From positions 18,626,048 through 18,690,047 of the forward strand of contig OY821517.1 of assembly GCA_963682025.1 (NCBI GenBank): DNA of 64,000 nucleotides. The letters are read 5' to 3'. This stretch comes from Cordilura impudica (Eukaryota > Arthropoda > Insecta > Diptera > Scathophagidae). Below are positions 12,246 through 23,614 of the stretch, in pieces (positions within the stretch are counted from its first letter, which is position 1; every line of letters begins with the position of its first letter). A program made the position numbers and the translations under genes. Below the pieces are notes generated by a model. That model did no database searches. It was not told where the DNA came from and was given only the letters and a program-made list of their open reading frames with translations.

Positions 12246-12957
12246 ACCCTATACCACTACGTGATGAATTTGTGCCGATATTTTTAACTACCTAAAATAT
12301 TTGACCTAGACCCATCTTCTATTATATCAATTGACTCAGAATCACTTTCTGAGTCGATTTAGCGATTCCCGTCCATCCGTCCGTCTGTCTGTCCGTCCGT
12401 TTTGTGTCCATGTAAACCTTGTCATCAAACTACAGGTCGCATATAACGGCCATAGGACGAACGCTATTGAAATCGGTACTTGTTCCCTATTCAAATGACC
12501 CCTATGAGTTCGATTTAAATTTCCATAAGACCCAAATTATCATATAGATCCCGGTCAAATTGGGTTTGTGTGTGTTTATTACATTCATTAATCAGTAGTC
12601 TAAAAATAAATCATATAGGACAATTCCTAGTCATGGCCCTCATATGAAGCTGCTTCCCGATCTTCACTTAAATCTATCAAAATTCAAAAATATTGCACAG
12701 ATTTTTCTAAAATTTGGATTGTATGTGTTGTTGCAAAAAATAAGTGGCTATATCAAATATGGTCCGGATCGGTCCATTTTTCTAACTATTCTCCATATAA
12801 ATATAGCATGCGATATGAACTTTTTCAGATCTGCAGGCAAAAAAAATTAATAAAAATCCACTCAAATTTGGTTTATGCTTATTTTCTATATGTAATTAGT
12901 TGGACCTAAGAGAGGGTCTCTAAACGCATGGTATATACCGGCTATAATTTTTTACTG
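12246..12957 (+). mobile_element. HINE-1 element, degraded, inserted in a MITE
   Basis: Starts ACCCTATACCACTACGTG after a T run and ends with a decayed terminus (taccggctataattttttactggg). About 710 bp. It separates the body of the MITE on its left from that MITE's tttctgtgt terminus on its right. Confidence 0.75.
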
Positions 12958-12984
12958 GGTTTTCTGTGTTTTGGTGCAAGTCGG

Positions 12985-13230
12985 TGATTTAAATGGAAAT
13001 ATAAACATATAGAAAACGGATTTGTTGCGATTACCGAATTAATTGGCCATCGAATTGCGATGAAGTTAATAACCCAATTTTGGATCGATTATGATTACAA
13101 TTCTGTTGTCTTAACAGTAAATATTTCATCAAATGGAAAATGGATAGATTCTACTAAATTTCTGTTCATACAATCAAAAATTCTGTTGTTAATTTCGGCC
13201 TACGAATTTTATTTCTGTGTGTAGTATTTA
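12985..13230. mobile_element. Short inverted-repeat element (MITE-like)
   Basis: Second copy of the family: ttgcgattaccgaattaa, catcgaattgcgatgaagttaa, acaattctgttgtc, gaaaatggatagat, tctgttgttaa, and a terminal tttctgtgtgta. The central part aligns by eye with 26055-26265. Confidence 0.55.
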
Positions 13231-13234
13231 TTGC

Positions 13235-13975
13235 AAATAAGTAAGAATATATAGTCGTTTTAGACCGACTGTTGGATACCCTATACCATGCGTTAAGAGA
13301 AAGGATCTTAGGTCCAACTAAATGGATATATAGGAAATAAGTATAAACCACATTTGGTATTGTTAATAATATATTTGCCTTTCGATATGAAAAAGGTCAG
13401 ATTGAAGGATATGTTTATATGGCAACCAGGTCGAAAAATGGACCGAATCCATACCATATTTGGTAAAACATACTCAAACCAAATTTGAAAAAATCGGTGT
13501 GATATTTTTTATAGAATTAAGTGAAGTTCCCGATCTTCAGGTTTGGATGGGAGTTAAGATAAAGAATTGACCTACAGGATTTATTTCTGGACTACTGTTA
13601 ATGGGTGTAATAAACACACACATAAACCAAATTTTATCGGGAGCTATATATTTTGATCGTATGAAAATTTAATTCGATCTCATAGGGGTCATTTGTATAG
13701 AGACTAGGCCTGACAATGCACCGATAATCACCAATTTCAATAGCGTTCCTCCTATGGCTGATGAAATATATTCATATTTGTGATCTGTAGTTTGAGTTGA
13801 CATACAGATGGATAGACAGACAGACAGATGGACGGAAGGACGGACATCGCTAAATCGGCTTCGAAAGTGTTCGGCAAAAATAAAGATGGTTCTAGGTCAA
13901 ATATATTTGGTAGTTACAAACATCACCACAAACTCAATATACCTTTACCAAATTGTGGTGTAGAATATAATTATA
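13235..13975 (-). mobile_element. HINE-1 element, inverted
   Basis: Reverse copy, starting ataagtaagaat with a partly decayed hairpin (gtcgttttagaccgact), then ataccctataccatgc. Body diverged; the GACG/CAGA microsatellite is at 13803-13845. Ends near tttaccaaattgtggtgtag. Confidence 0.8.
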
Positions 13976-15234
13976 TATATAGTGTTTGTCTACTCTACCT
14001 ATGCGATTTTACACAGTTTTGGTTCGTAAATTTTCCAAGAACTTAAGCTCGAGTTTATATATGTATATTGTTTATGAGAATAAAATAAATAGTTTTAAAT
14101 ATTTCCAAATTAATTTCTGACTTCTTATTTTAAGGTGACTTTTTTACTTTTACCCCCTTTTCCCAGGTTTTGCGAAAATCTAGCCCTGTGATTGATTGAT
14201 ATGAATAAATAGTCGAAGTACTCGTACTTTCTGTTAAATATTTTCCTATATTTAGTTCGGCATAAAAACATTATGAAAAACTGCCTGCAAATTATAGATA
14301 TCTTGATTTTTATATGCAAATTTTTTATGTACTTAAAAGCGATTTTCATAAAAATTAAAATAACTGGAACTTGTCTTTTTTCTGTTGCTGGTACTCAAAA
14401 AAAAAAAAAAAAAAAAAATCGTTTTGTTGTTTAAGAACAATTTTTTCAATTTTATCAAATGAAATTTTATAGCAGTTAACCATTTTGTATTGCTAAATAT
14501 GTAGAGCAACAGCCATTATGGGGTATAAGAAATTCCAAAGGGGTTATCGTTCTCAGGCCAAACTCTTTTTATGACCTTTATATTTTATATTTATCGTGAT
14601 ATTTGTTTGCTTAGTTCTTCAGTTATAACTAAAGAACCATTGATGATTTTTCATTTGATTCTTCAGCGAAATTGGAGGTAAGACTTAAATAAATAAATAT
14701 ATATTAATATCCATTAAAAAAAATCAAGAATGTCTATTTTTATCGAATGAAATCCTAAAAAGTCTAAAATTTTCTCTCTTTTCTTTTTTATAAATTTTCG
14801 TCAATAACTACAAATTTCTGGCCATAAAGGGCTGAAAAAATAAAATCAAGCATAATTCAAAATATCTTTGAGCAATGAAATACGAAATAAAATAAAAAAA
14901 AAAACACATATAAGGGTATTAAATCGGCTGTGCCGAATGTTTGCGCAATTGTAATCGTTTTTGGTAATCGTTGTTTGACTCCTGAATTGTAAAGATAATT
15001 TTTTTGTGTTAAATTGTATTGGATTTTTTGTATATACATGTGTAATTTACCGCCGTCTTTAAAGGAAAAATAAAACGAAAGTATCTCGAAACTACTTAGA
15101 ATTTTGTTAAAAAACCCAAATTTTTGTGTGTTTTATTTTTCTATTTTATGGTATCCATAGCTTGATTTTTGGTCACACAAAACTTGGAAAACCAACCCTC
15201 ATTTCTGTTTGTGAAATATTTAATAACCATAAAT
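13976..15234. other. No recognisable gene; poly-A tract
   Basis: AT-rich. A pure A run of about 22 lies at 14397-14418. Near 14907-14945 the phrase taagggtattaaatcggctgtgccgaatg looks like the terminal hairpin region of a HINE-2-type repeat, but the body is not traceable. Confidence 0.4.
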
Positions 15235-15535
15235 TTCATATTAAAATTTGAAGTTCTTTCATGCTTTTTTAATTGAAAGCAATTATTAAATGCAATCATA
15301 ATAACGATAAACACATACAGGTATATTTTTTTTGTTTATTTATTATCGATGCATATACATTTTTTGCTTGTTGTTGTTCACAATAAAAAAAAAAAAAAAC
15401 AAAAGCAACAAGCAATCAAATATTTATGTGTATACGTCGCTTATACATATCGATATGCACATGCTCTGTTACGTATAAACATAATTCATTATTTATAGTT
15501 TTTTATACGAAACTTTAGCGGAGTATTTTTACATT
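15235..15535. repeat. Interspersed repeat shared with 26805-26982
   Basis: The phrases ttaattgaaagcaattattaaatgcaat, aacgataaacacatac, cttgttgtt and tgtatacgtcgctta are colinear with 26813-26980. The second copy is interrupted there by the deleted mariner, so this copy shows the uninterrupted sequence. Family unknown; it adjoins a HINE-2 fragment. Confidence 0.5.
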
Positions 15536-16022
15536 TTCGTACGTCATTCCTCGGTAAATGGGCCAATACCTAACTGCTGCTAAGTAGTATAAACTACTTA
15601 ACCTATTGCAGACAGGAGAATGTTTTCAAAAGACAGACATGCGGACATTGCTTAAGCGACTTCTACTTTTATAATGATCAATCGATCGAGGGTTTATATT
15701 CAAAAAGTGATTTCTGCAATTTACATTATAATTTATGTTTGGTTTTAAACTATTCTCTAAGATAACTGTTATCTATAATAATGATTTTAATTTTCTACAT
15801 CAATAGTAGATACTGTACTACACCGACCGACGAATACTTTTAGATCTAATGAATAAATTGGTGTTCTTCGCTCTCCTCAAAAATTTTGTTAAAGCAGATA
15901 GCACTTTTTGAATATAAACCTTCGATATATAGTTTATGGGATCTCCGGAATTTAGTTCGATGAGTTACAAAGGGATTGACAAACTGATATATATACTCTG
16001 CACAGAGGTGTGGAGGGTATAA
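15536..16022. repeat. HINE-2 fragment
   Basis: Second DINE-like family: cgtacgtcattcctcgg, tgcagacaggagaatgttttc, cagacatgcggacattgc, ataatgatcaat, and finally gacaaactgatatatatactctgcacagaggtgtggagggtata. The same order of blocks is seen at 29380-29582, 36230-36572 and 52440-52770. Non-coding. Confidence 0.6.
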
Positions 16023-16607
16023 AAACAATTTCTGTTTGAAAAATAAAGTCTTTACTGTAGTTCTACGAGTTGTAACTTTAAAAAAGTATACGTATACGCC
16101 ACATGTATTTAGCGTAGTTAACCATTTTTAAAATATTTGCTAGGTTTCTTTCGTTTAAGTACTATACGCGATTGGAACTGAAGAGGTTTCATTGGTCTTA
16201 AGGCCTAGTTACCCACGCGTTGTTAAAATGTAACCGTATCGTATCGTAACGTTGGCATTTAGTGCAATTATAGAATGTAAAAAAACGTAAAATTAACCAA
16301 ACTTTATCAGCTGTTCACAAATGTCACGTACAAACGTAGCAAAAGTCTAAAATCAACAGAAGCTAACGATACGATACGTTTAGCTTAAGTTTGGTAAGCA
16401 CTTGTATATGTTTCTCATGACAGGTTGAATCAGCTGATTCGCGCCGATAACTTTACGCGCGGATAACTGAGAAACTGAAAAACTAAGCAAATAAACATTA
16501 AGATACGGAAAATATATAAAAGTTAATAAAATAGAAGTTTGGCCAGAGGTTTTACTATACTGGCCTAGTACTTTCACCCTGACTTGGAATTTCTCACTCC
16601 CCAGATG

Positions 16608-16740
16608 ATGACCCCGAAAAAGTTCAATAGCGATTTTTACCGTTAAGACAAGAGAATTGTGATTCTAATCAGTCAGAAATTTGGTTATCAACTTTATCGG
16701 AATTCGGTTGGGAATACATGAGTGTAATTTTTATAACTAA
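16608..16740. repeat. Partial MITE-like copy, inverted
   Basis: Contains ttggttatcaactttatcggaattcggttggg, the reverse complement of the core of the 12.1/13.0/26.1-kb MITE family. Only the inner part is present. Confidence 0.4.
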
Positions 16741-17824
16741 TTAACAGTTATCTATATTGTGTTACTTATTTTTGAGATACCCTTTAGTAGCTTAACTCCA
16801 AATAAATATATTTTCTTTTTCTGTATTATTACCTTATAGAAAGATTGACTTCTGTTTTCATTTCTTATTCAAATTATGCATCGACAAAAAAAAAAAAAAA
16901 AAAATTACGGAATTAGTTACAAATATATTTTGGTACTTTTGAGGGCTTTTTAATTTTAAAATCATCGTAAAATATGTCTTAATTTAAGTTCAGAGGTACT
17001 CTTGTAAGGAAATGTAATTTTCTTTTTAGCTTGTGCCTTTGTAAAAAAGCTAACAAGAAGGCCCAACAAATTGCTCAGAAGTATTTTGGCAAACAAACCA
17101 TAATTTTTGTTGACTACGCGAATCTAATTAAACTAATTGTATTTCATTAAAATAAATATTATTCATCGGCCTTAGTGCCATCTGAAGGACAAAGTTATTT
17201 ACGAAAACATTTTTTGATCTTTATGGAACAGAATCTCACCCAGGAAAATTATATTTAAAATCATTCAAATAGTTTTTGAAAATTTTATGTTGAAAAAGAA
17301 TTTTTTTTTAGCCAGGTGGATTGAAAAATTATAAACATTTTGGTTTTTTTTTGGATATATATAATAATATATAAATTATATATATATATTTACTCCCTAT
17401 TACTCGCTGATTATTTTAAACAACCCCGAGATGTTATTTTCCATTTTGATATTTGAAAAAAATTTGTTGTTTACCTTTTAATAGTAAAAAGGATTTGGTT
17501 GAATTAAATTATTTAATTTGTTGATCAACTTTAAGGGCTACATATGTTTTAATGCAATTACTAGAAATATAACCAGTTCCAATTCTCATTTACGGAAATT
17601 TTTAAAAGCGGTGCCAATTTTGTGAAACGAAAAGGACAAACCAATACCTAAAAAAGCCCTAGAATGAGCTAAATCAGAATGAAATGAAAAGCGCTAAAAG
17701 TATTGGTATTTGATGTTACTTTTTAAGTGTATATCAATAAAAAATATAAGTAAATTGTTTATTAGAACTGTTAATTTTTAAATAAATACAATAAGTTTCT
17801 TATGTTTAGGCCTATTATTGTTTT
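16741..17824. other. No recognisable feature; poly-A tract
   Basis: AT-rich intergenic-like DNA with an A run at 16886-16904 and short AT dinucleotide tracts at 17355-17390. Confidence 0.4.
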
Positions 17825-18002
17825 TATATAAAATTTTAGTTTTTTATGTCACTTCGAGCGTATAAAAAGTTAAAATTTATTTTTGTAGAAATATTTGATG
17901 GAATTTTATAATTCGTTCAACTTTAATTTAATATTTTCAGTCTATATTTAATATGTATTATAAAAATTAAAAATTATATAAAAATTATGTATTAAACAAT
18001 TG

Positions 18003-18138
18003 AAGCGCTCCGTTAGGTGAGTAGGTAGCGTGCTCGCCTATCATGCGGGGGTCTGAGCAAATCCGGCTTATCCCTAGACCCAAAATTAGAATCTGCAGAC
18101 AAGCCACTCGGCTTCGCGGAACTAGGCTTAAAAAAAAT
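18003..18138 (+). mobile_element. tRNA-like SINE, copy 1
   Basis: Begins gcgctccgttaggtgagtag and contains the tRNA-like block gtgctcgcctatcatgcggg that is identical in the second copy at 31280. The B-box half is damaged and an extra ~45 bp is present before ggcttcgcggaactaggctt and a short A tail. It sits inside the piggyBac segment, where copy B has none. Confidence 0.65.
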
Positions 18139-19137
18139 TGATTTCACTGAATACTCCTTCGACTTTTGTGTATAAGTTTGCAAAAGTCAGTATATCTATA
18201 ACGAAACATAATAACTCAAAAAGGGGATCTTCATAGACTGACTTTTTGAAGTTAAGTGTTTCAGTCTAAAATTAAACAATTCTCTCTCGATCCATCTTGC
18301 TTAGTTTTAAATTGTTAAGACAATTTTCGATTTGTTTTTTTTTTTACTTTTTAAAAATTCTTTAATAAAGTTAATAATATGATAATAATAAGAACTTTTG
18401 TAGTTAAAAGACACTAAAATCACTTAAAAAGGTAAACGGAAGGCGGCAACCTAGCGCTTTTTTATAAAAGGCGGTGGATGGAAAAAAATGAGCTAAATTG
18501 GTCGTCAAAAGTCGATTAAGATAGTATGAAATTGATGACTTAAAATATGTTTTAAACGAACTTGTTGAAATTGAATTAAAAATAAAAAAAAACTTTGATC
18601 AAATATAAGGATCACTGCTTATAAAAAATTTCTTTGGAAAGCAACATTTTTCTAGGTGCAATGACCAATATGACGCGGCGATGGTGTAACACAAAACTGC
18701 GAAATGTTCAGTCATTTATTCCTTTCTCAACCGACCTTTGACTGATGACTCTAAGAAAAATTTAGATTTTAGCAATTAATAATGTTAACCTAGATATGAT
18801 ATATTTTCATTTTTGTAAGGGTAGCTCTTCTGAATGCCCTAAAGTCCTAGTAGGGGTTTATAGAGCTGAAATTAGCACATATTTTGGATTAATTTCGAAG
18901 AGAAAAACATAAATAAATTATGAAAAATATACCAAAAATATTAATTAATTGCGAATTTTATTTATTATAAAATAATACATAGTAAATACATATTTGTTAC
19001 TTAGGTATGGTATAGTCCAAAACATTCAAAACATAGCGCAATATTATAACTTTATATACAAAACGAGTCCTTTTCCTGTACTATGTTTAGAGCACCGTAG
19101 AGATCTACGCCTTTCTTTACCTTCAAGCGGCAAATGA

Positions 19138-19880
19138 TTACCAACATTTACTATATTTTGAGAGGATTTTGATAGACGACCGTTGCTTCTCATCCTTTTT
19201 TGGTGCATTCACTCTACCAATTTCAAACAAATCTTCAGTCACGTCCGAAACGAATTCAAAGCAGGTTATTTTGGTCTTATGTAGTTGAATTTGTTTATAA
19301 ATTATCCATGAATTCACGCATGCCGATTGCCACCACTTAGATCTTCTGTTAATGTCATAAGAGGAAACTATTTTATCAGATAGACAAGATATATTCAATT
19401 TTTCGCCGGTCTTGTCCTTACGTTGAGTAGTTGAAACTGGATTGCCATGGTAATTACTCAAGCATAGGACTTCTTTTGTATCTTGCCATAGTATGCCAGA
19501 AGTACCAAATTGCTTACCAATCATAAAGATTACACCTCTTCAACTTTTTATTATTTTTCGGAATATTTTTCCTGTTTTCCGTACATATGCCGACTGCCGG
19601 ATATTGAATTTTAGTGATTAATTTTGTTTGTGTAAAAAATCGATCAAAACAGCAACAAACATTTGTCTTAACTATTATCAACTTATTCACTGGTCGCTCA
19701 CTTAATGTACCTTCTTGAGCAATTTCTTTTCCGGAATAAATATTGGTATCGTAAATGTATCCGGTTTTCGTGTCGCAGCGTTCCCAAATTTTAGTACATC
19801 TTTTTAACGGCTTAAGTGTAAGATATTGTATGAGACTGGATCTTCCTTTGAACTCTACCTACTTTCATCAATGCTTTGAT
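19138..19880 (-). pseudogene. piggyBac transposase, C-terminal DDE remnant
   Basis: On the minus strand one frame reads KIWERCDTKTGYIYDTNIYS and then, through TLSERPVNKL, CCCFDRFFTQTKL and YPAVGICTENRKNIPK. A second frame (19138-19524) continues ILWQDTKEVLCLSNYHG and then SSYDINRRSKWWQSACVNSW. These are the consecutive blocks of piggyBac transposases (TGY.YD.NIY; FDRFFTS; AVGT...NRK; KW.D...V..LST; SYY...R..KWW). The FDRFF aspartate is present. The GGVD aspartate block is replaced and the frames are shifted near 19524, so it is dead. The N-terminal half is absent. Confidence 0.8.
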
Positions 19881-19912
19881 AAGTGCTATCTTCTCTGGCT
19901 TTTATGAATGTT

Positions 19913-20642
19913 TATACCCTATACCACCATGTGTTTTGGGTATAAGACTTTGTGCTGCTCCTTGCAACTACCAAAAATATTTGACCTAGACCCATCTTTT
20001 ATTATACCGATCGATTTAGCGATGTCCGTCCGTCCGCCTGTCCGTCTGTGTGTCCATGTAAACTTTGTAATCAAACTACAGGTCGCAAATATATTTTAAT
20101 GGCATATAAGCTTTTATCGGCCATAGGAAATTGAAATTGGTTAAATTCGGTCCATGTTCAGACCTAGTCCCCATACAAATGACCCCTATGAAATCGAGTT
20201 AAATTGTCATAAGATCCAAATTACCATATGGATCTCGGTCCATTTATCAGTTTTCCAAAAATAAACCATTTATGGCAATTCTTTGTCATAGCCCCCATAC
20301 ATATAAAGCTGCTTCCCGATTTTCACTTAAAAATATCAAAAAACAAAAATAATACACAGATTTTTCTTAAAATTGGTTTATATATATTCTTTTAAAATAT
20401 AAGTGACTTTACCAAATATGATCAGTATTGGTCCATTTTTCGACCTAGTCCCCATATAAATATAGCACCCGATATGAAGTTTTTCATATCTGCAGCCAAA
20501 AAATTAATAACAATGCCACTCAAATTTGGTTTATGCTTATTTTCTATATACAATTAGTTGGACCGAAGATATAGGGTCTCTAAACCATAGTATAGGGTAT
20601 CGTATAGTCGATCTTGACCGACTATAATTTTCTTACTTGTTT
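19913..20642 (+). mobile_element. HINE-1 element between the two piggyBac segments
   Basis: From ATACCCTATACCACCATGTG to TTTTCTTACTTGT. It retains the 3' subterminal TATAGGGTATCGTATAGTCG box and a 3' hairpin of the form GTCGATCTTGACCGAC. It directly separates piggyBac copies A and B, which both abut it. Confidence 0.85.
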
Positions 20643-21218
20643 TTGTATAAAATTTTAGTTTCACTTCAAGCGCATAAAAAATTAAAATTTATTTTTGTAG
20701 AAGTATTTGATGGAATTTTATAATTATTTGAACTTTAATTTTATATTTTCAGTCTATATTTAATACTAGATGTAACCTGGTGTGCTTCGCTACACCCTCC
20801 CCCTCCCCCTCCCTCCCTTCCTAATCGTTATGAAAGGTCTCACGCAAAGTCCCAAGGCTCTCACTAATACAGTAATTCAGATATATCACATTTAATATTA
20901 AGTTTGTGTGGGGGTACCACGCGCATTTGTCTAATCCCGCCCATTTTTTTGTCTGACTACTCACGTTAATAATAGATGACCTGAGACTAATTTGCAAAGC
21001 TTTCTCTATCATAGTACTTAATATATATGGTATTAAAATTTTACTTTGTATGGGAGGTGCCACGCCTACTAAAAATAAATTAAAAAAATTAAAGCCTGTA
21101 GCAGTCCCATATCCCCAGTAAGACTATGTGAAAATTTCAGGAAGATCAGATGAGTAGTTACGGAGATTACCTCCTACAAACAAACAAATATTACCTCTAT
21201 ATAATGGTAGTATAGATT

Positions 21219-21352
21219 ATAATATATGCTGATATACAATGTTTTTTGTTTTTTCATTCGGTACAACAATTATCAGATTTTTCGGCATTCCTACCATAGA
21301 GCAAGGTACATGTAGCTGCCCATGAGAAGATGGATTATCCATATTAGATCTG
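21219..21352 (-). pseudogene. Helitron helicase C-terminal fragment
   Basis: Minus-strand frame reads MDNPSSHGQLHVPCSMVG, then MPKNLIIVVPNEKTKNIVYQ. It matches the last motif block of animal Helitron RepHel helicases (FSHGQLYVA.SRVG...LFVYAP..KTKNVVY). The arginine of the SRV motif is replaced by methionine. Upstream the frame is closed, so only about 45 residues remain. It lies between the tandem array and the inner Helitron-like 5' end. Confidence 0.7.
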
Positions 21353-21600
21353 GCAACACATAACTATAGGCCTTGAACTTAGAATATCATTTGGCAATTT
21401 TTCTTTTTTTTTTAGCGATTTTTGATTTGGCCCATTTTTGATTCTCAAAATTTTTGTTTTTTGGACGAATTTAATTTTTCGCGATTTTTGGGTTTGGCGA
21501 TTTTTGATTTTGGCGATATATTTTCCACGACAAATCACATTGATAACTAATGAACTTATCAAAAGACTGTCGCTTCCGTAGTGCTTCATATTTTTTACAT

Positions 21601-22560
21601 AGGAGGTGCCACGCCCACTAATCCCATCCCGCCCAATTTTTATACTCACATTAATATCTGATGGACTTATGCAAAATGTCGAGTCTTTCCCTTTTATAGT
21701 ACACCAGTTATATGATATTATATATCTACTTTGCATGGGCGGTGCTACGCCCACTGCTCCGATCACGCCCATCTTTTTGTTTGACTAATCACACAAAGAA
21801 CCTATGGGCTAATGCAAAGCCACAAAGCTCTCTCCCTTTTACAGTACTCCAGATATATGACATTAAATAGTTACTTTTCATGGGGAGTGCCACGCCTATT
21901 GGTGTGAACCCGCCATTTTTTTTTGTTCGAGTATGAGTATACTAAGATCTGATAGGATCGTACAAAGCGTCAAAGCTTCCTTTTTTCGCACACCAGTTAT
22001 ATGATATCATATATTTACTATATATGGGCGGTGCCACACCCACAGCTCCGATCACGCCCATTTTTTGTCTAACTAATCAAATGAATTACTTATGGGCTCA
22101 CACAAAGTCGCAAGACTCTCACTATTACAGTACTCCAGATATATGGCATTTTATATTTACTTTGTATGGCAGGTGCCACGCCAATTGGTCCGATACTGCC
22201 CATTTGCATCCGACTGCTCACTTTAATAATAGGTGACATCTGAAAAATTTGAAAAGCTCTCTCTATCACATTACTCGTGATTTATAATATTGAACTATTA
22301 CTTGTATGGGAGGTACCACGCCCACTTATCTGATCCCGCCCATTTCCAGCGTAGCTACTAATATTAACAATAGGTGACCTCACACAAATTTGCAAAGCTC
22401 TCCCTATCATAGTACTCAATATATGTATATGATATTAAAAATTTACTTTGTGTGGGAGGTGCCACGCCCACCAAAAATATTTTAAAAATTATAGCCTATA
22501 GCACTTCCCATATCCGCAGTAAGACTCTGTGAAAATTTCAGGAATATCAGATTGGTAGTT
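21601..22560. repeat. ~143-bp diverged tandem repeat array in Helitron
   Basis: Units begin with TGGGAGGTGCCACGCCCACT-like boxes at 21601, 21735, 21881, 22025, 22167, 22307 and 22453, giving spacings of 134, 146, 144, 142, 140 and 146 bp. Each unit continues with a cgatcccgcccattttt-like block, an aggtgac block and gcaaagctctctc...tagtactc. Two more units lie at 20908 and 21051. Units are about 70-85 percent alike by eye. Confidence 0.85.
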
Positions 22561-22575
22561 ACGAAGATTACCTCC

Positions 22576-22632
22576 TACAAACAAACAAACAAACAAACAA
22601 ACAAACAAACAAACAAACAAACAAACAAACAC
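22576..22632. repeat. (CAAA)n microsatellite
   Basis: About 14 uninterrupted CAAA units just inside the Helitron 5' terminus. The related inner terminus at 21180-21192 has only about three, so the tract expanded after the modules diverged. Confidence 0.9.
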
Positions 22633-23164
22633 ACATTACCTCTTTATAATATTAGTATAGATGTATTATAAAAATTAACGGAATTATATATTATAAAATT
22701 TTAAAAAATTTACTGCACTGAATACTCTTTCGATTTTAGTGTGTAAGTTTGGAAAAGTCAGTACATCTATATTGAAACTTGATAATTCAGAAAACAGATA
22801 TTTAGAGACTGACTTTTTGAAGCTAAATGTGTCAATCTAAAATAAAACAATTCTCTCTCGATTCAACTTTCTTAGTTTTAAATTGTTGAGGCAATTTTCG
22901 ATTTCTTTTTTACTTTTTAAAAATTCTTTTATAGCTTTAATAACATTATAAAAAATTTTGTTTAATATAAACTGTTATAGTTAAAAAACGCTAAAAGCAC
23001 TTAAAAAAGATAAATGGAAGATGAAAATTAAACGCTATTCCATAAGAGGCGCTAAATGGAAAAAAATTCGCTTATTAGGTTGTCAAAAGCCGTTAAATAT
23101 AGAGCGAAATTGTTGCAGTTGAAATAAAAAAAGTAAACTTTGACCAAAATAAGGATCAATCGGC

Positions 23165-23465
23165 AATTGATCACCAACATGTACCATATTTTAAGAGGAT
23201 TTTGATGGTGCATTCATCCTTTTGGTGCTGCATTCACTGTACCAATTTCAATCAGGTTATTTTATTCTTATGTTGTTGAATTTATAAATTATCCATGAAT
23301 TCACGCATATCGATTGCAACAACTTATAAATACATTTTTCCACCACTTATAAGATATTCTGTTAATATCATAATAGGAAACCATTTGATCAGAGAGATCC
23401 TTTGAACTTTACCTACTTTCATCAATGTTTTAATAAGTGCTATCTCCTCTGGCTCATCAATATAA
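23165..23465 (-). pseudogene. piggyBac transposase remnant, copy B
   Basis: Colinear with 19130-19900: ttgatcaccaacatgtaccatattttaag, ggtgctgcattcactgtaccaatttca, aattatccatgaattcacgcat, atcaatgttttaataagtgctatc. Several internal deletions; no open frame. Confidence 0.6.
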
Positions 23466-23614
23466 TAAATTTTTGTAGCTTCATCTGGGTTTTTTGTTAT
23501 TTAAATTAAATTAGTCAATGGTTAAATCCTTACAGACTATTACAAAAAATTAAATAATAAACTAAACTAAAAGCAATAATTATGAGTTTAAAAACATTAT
23601 TAAATTTGATTTTC

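Larger units (their letters stand above)
17825..19905 (-). mobile_element. piggyBac-derived segment, copy A
   Basis: Colinear with 20643-23480 (copy B) from the phrase tataaaattttagtt through ttgatggaattttataatt, cagtctatatttaata, gactgactttttgaag, aaacaattctctctcgat and taaattgttgaggcaa-type blocks into the transposase remnant. Copy A carries a SINE at 18003-18138 that copy B lacks; copy B carries a Helitron that copy A lacks. The termini of the original transposon were not identified. Confidence 0.65.
20766..22661 (-). mobile_element. Helitron with helicase remnant and tandem array
   Basis: Read on the minus strand it starts A|TCTATACTAATATTATAAAGAGG at 22661. It ends ...GGTGTAGCGAAGCACACC (hairpin), AGGTTACAT, CTAG at 20769-20766, then T. 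Removing it restores atttaata|tgtattataaaaatt, exactly the sequence of piggyBac copy A at 17941-17967, so insertion was between A and T without target duplication, as Helitrons do. Length is 1896 bp. Inside are a (CAAA)n run, about seven ~143-bp tandem units, a helicase C-terminal fragment and a second 5'-like terminus at about 21217. Not autonomous. Confidence 0.85.
20643..23480 (-). mobile_element. piggyBac-derived segment, copy B
   Basis: Diverged paralogue of 17825-19905, interrupted at 20766-22661 by a Helitron. After the Helitron, colinearity resumes exactly (tgtattataaaaatt). The transposase part (23165-23465) is more decayed than in copy A. Confidence 0.65.

Noticed and set aside
21344..21772. 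142-codon ORF on the minus strand
   Set aside because: It crosses Helitron tandem units and a lysine-rich low-complexity stretch; the genuine helicase remnant is in another frame downstream.
20766..22661. RTE-type LINE/SINE 3' ends (terminal tattagtatagat text)
   Set aside because: The opposite end has a hairpin and CTAG, a helicase tail is present, and the empty site shows A|T insertion without duplication, so Helitron fits and a retroposon does not.
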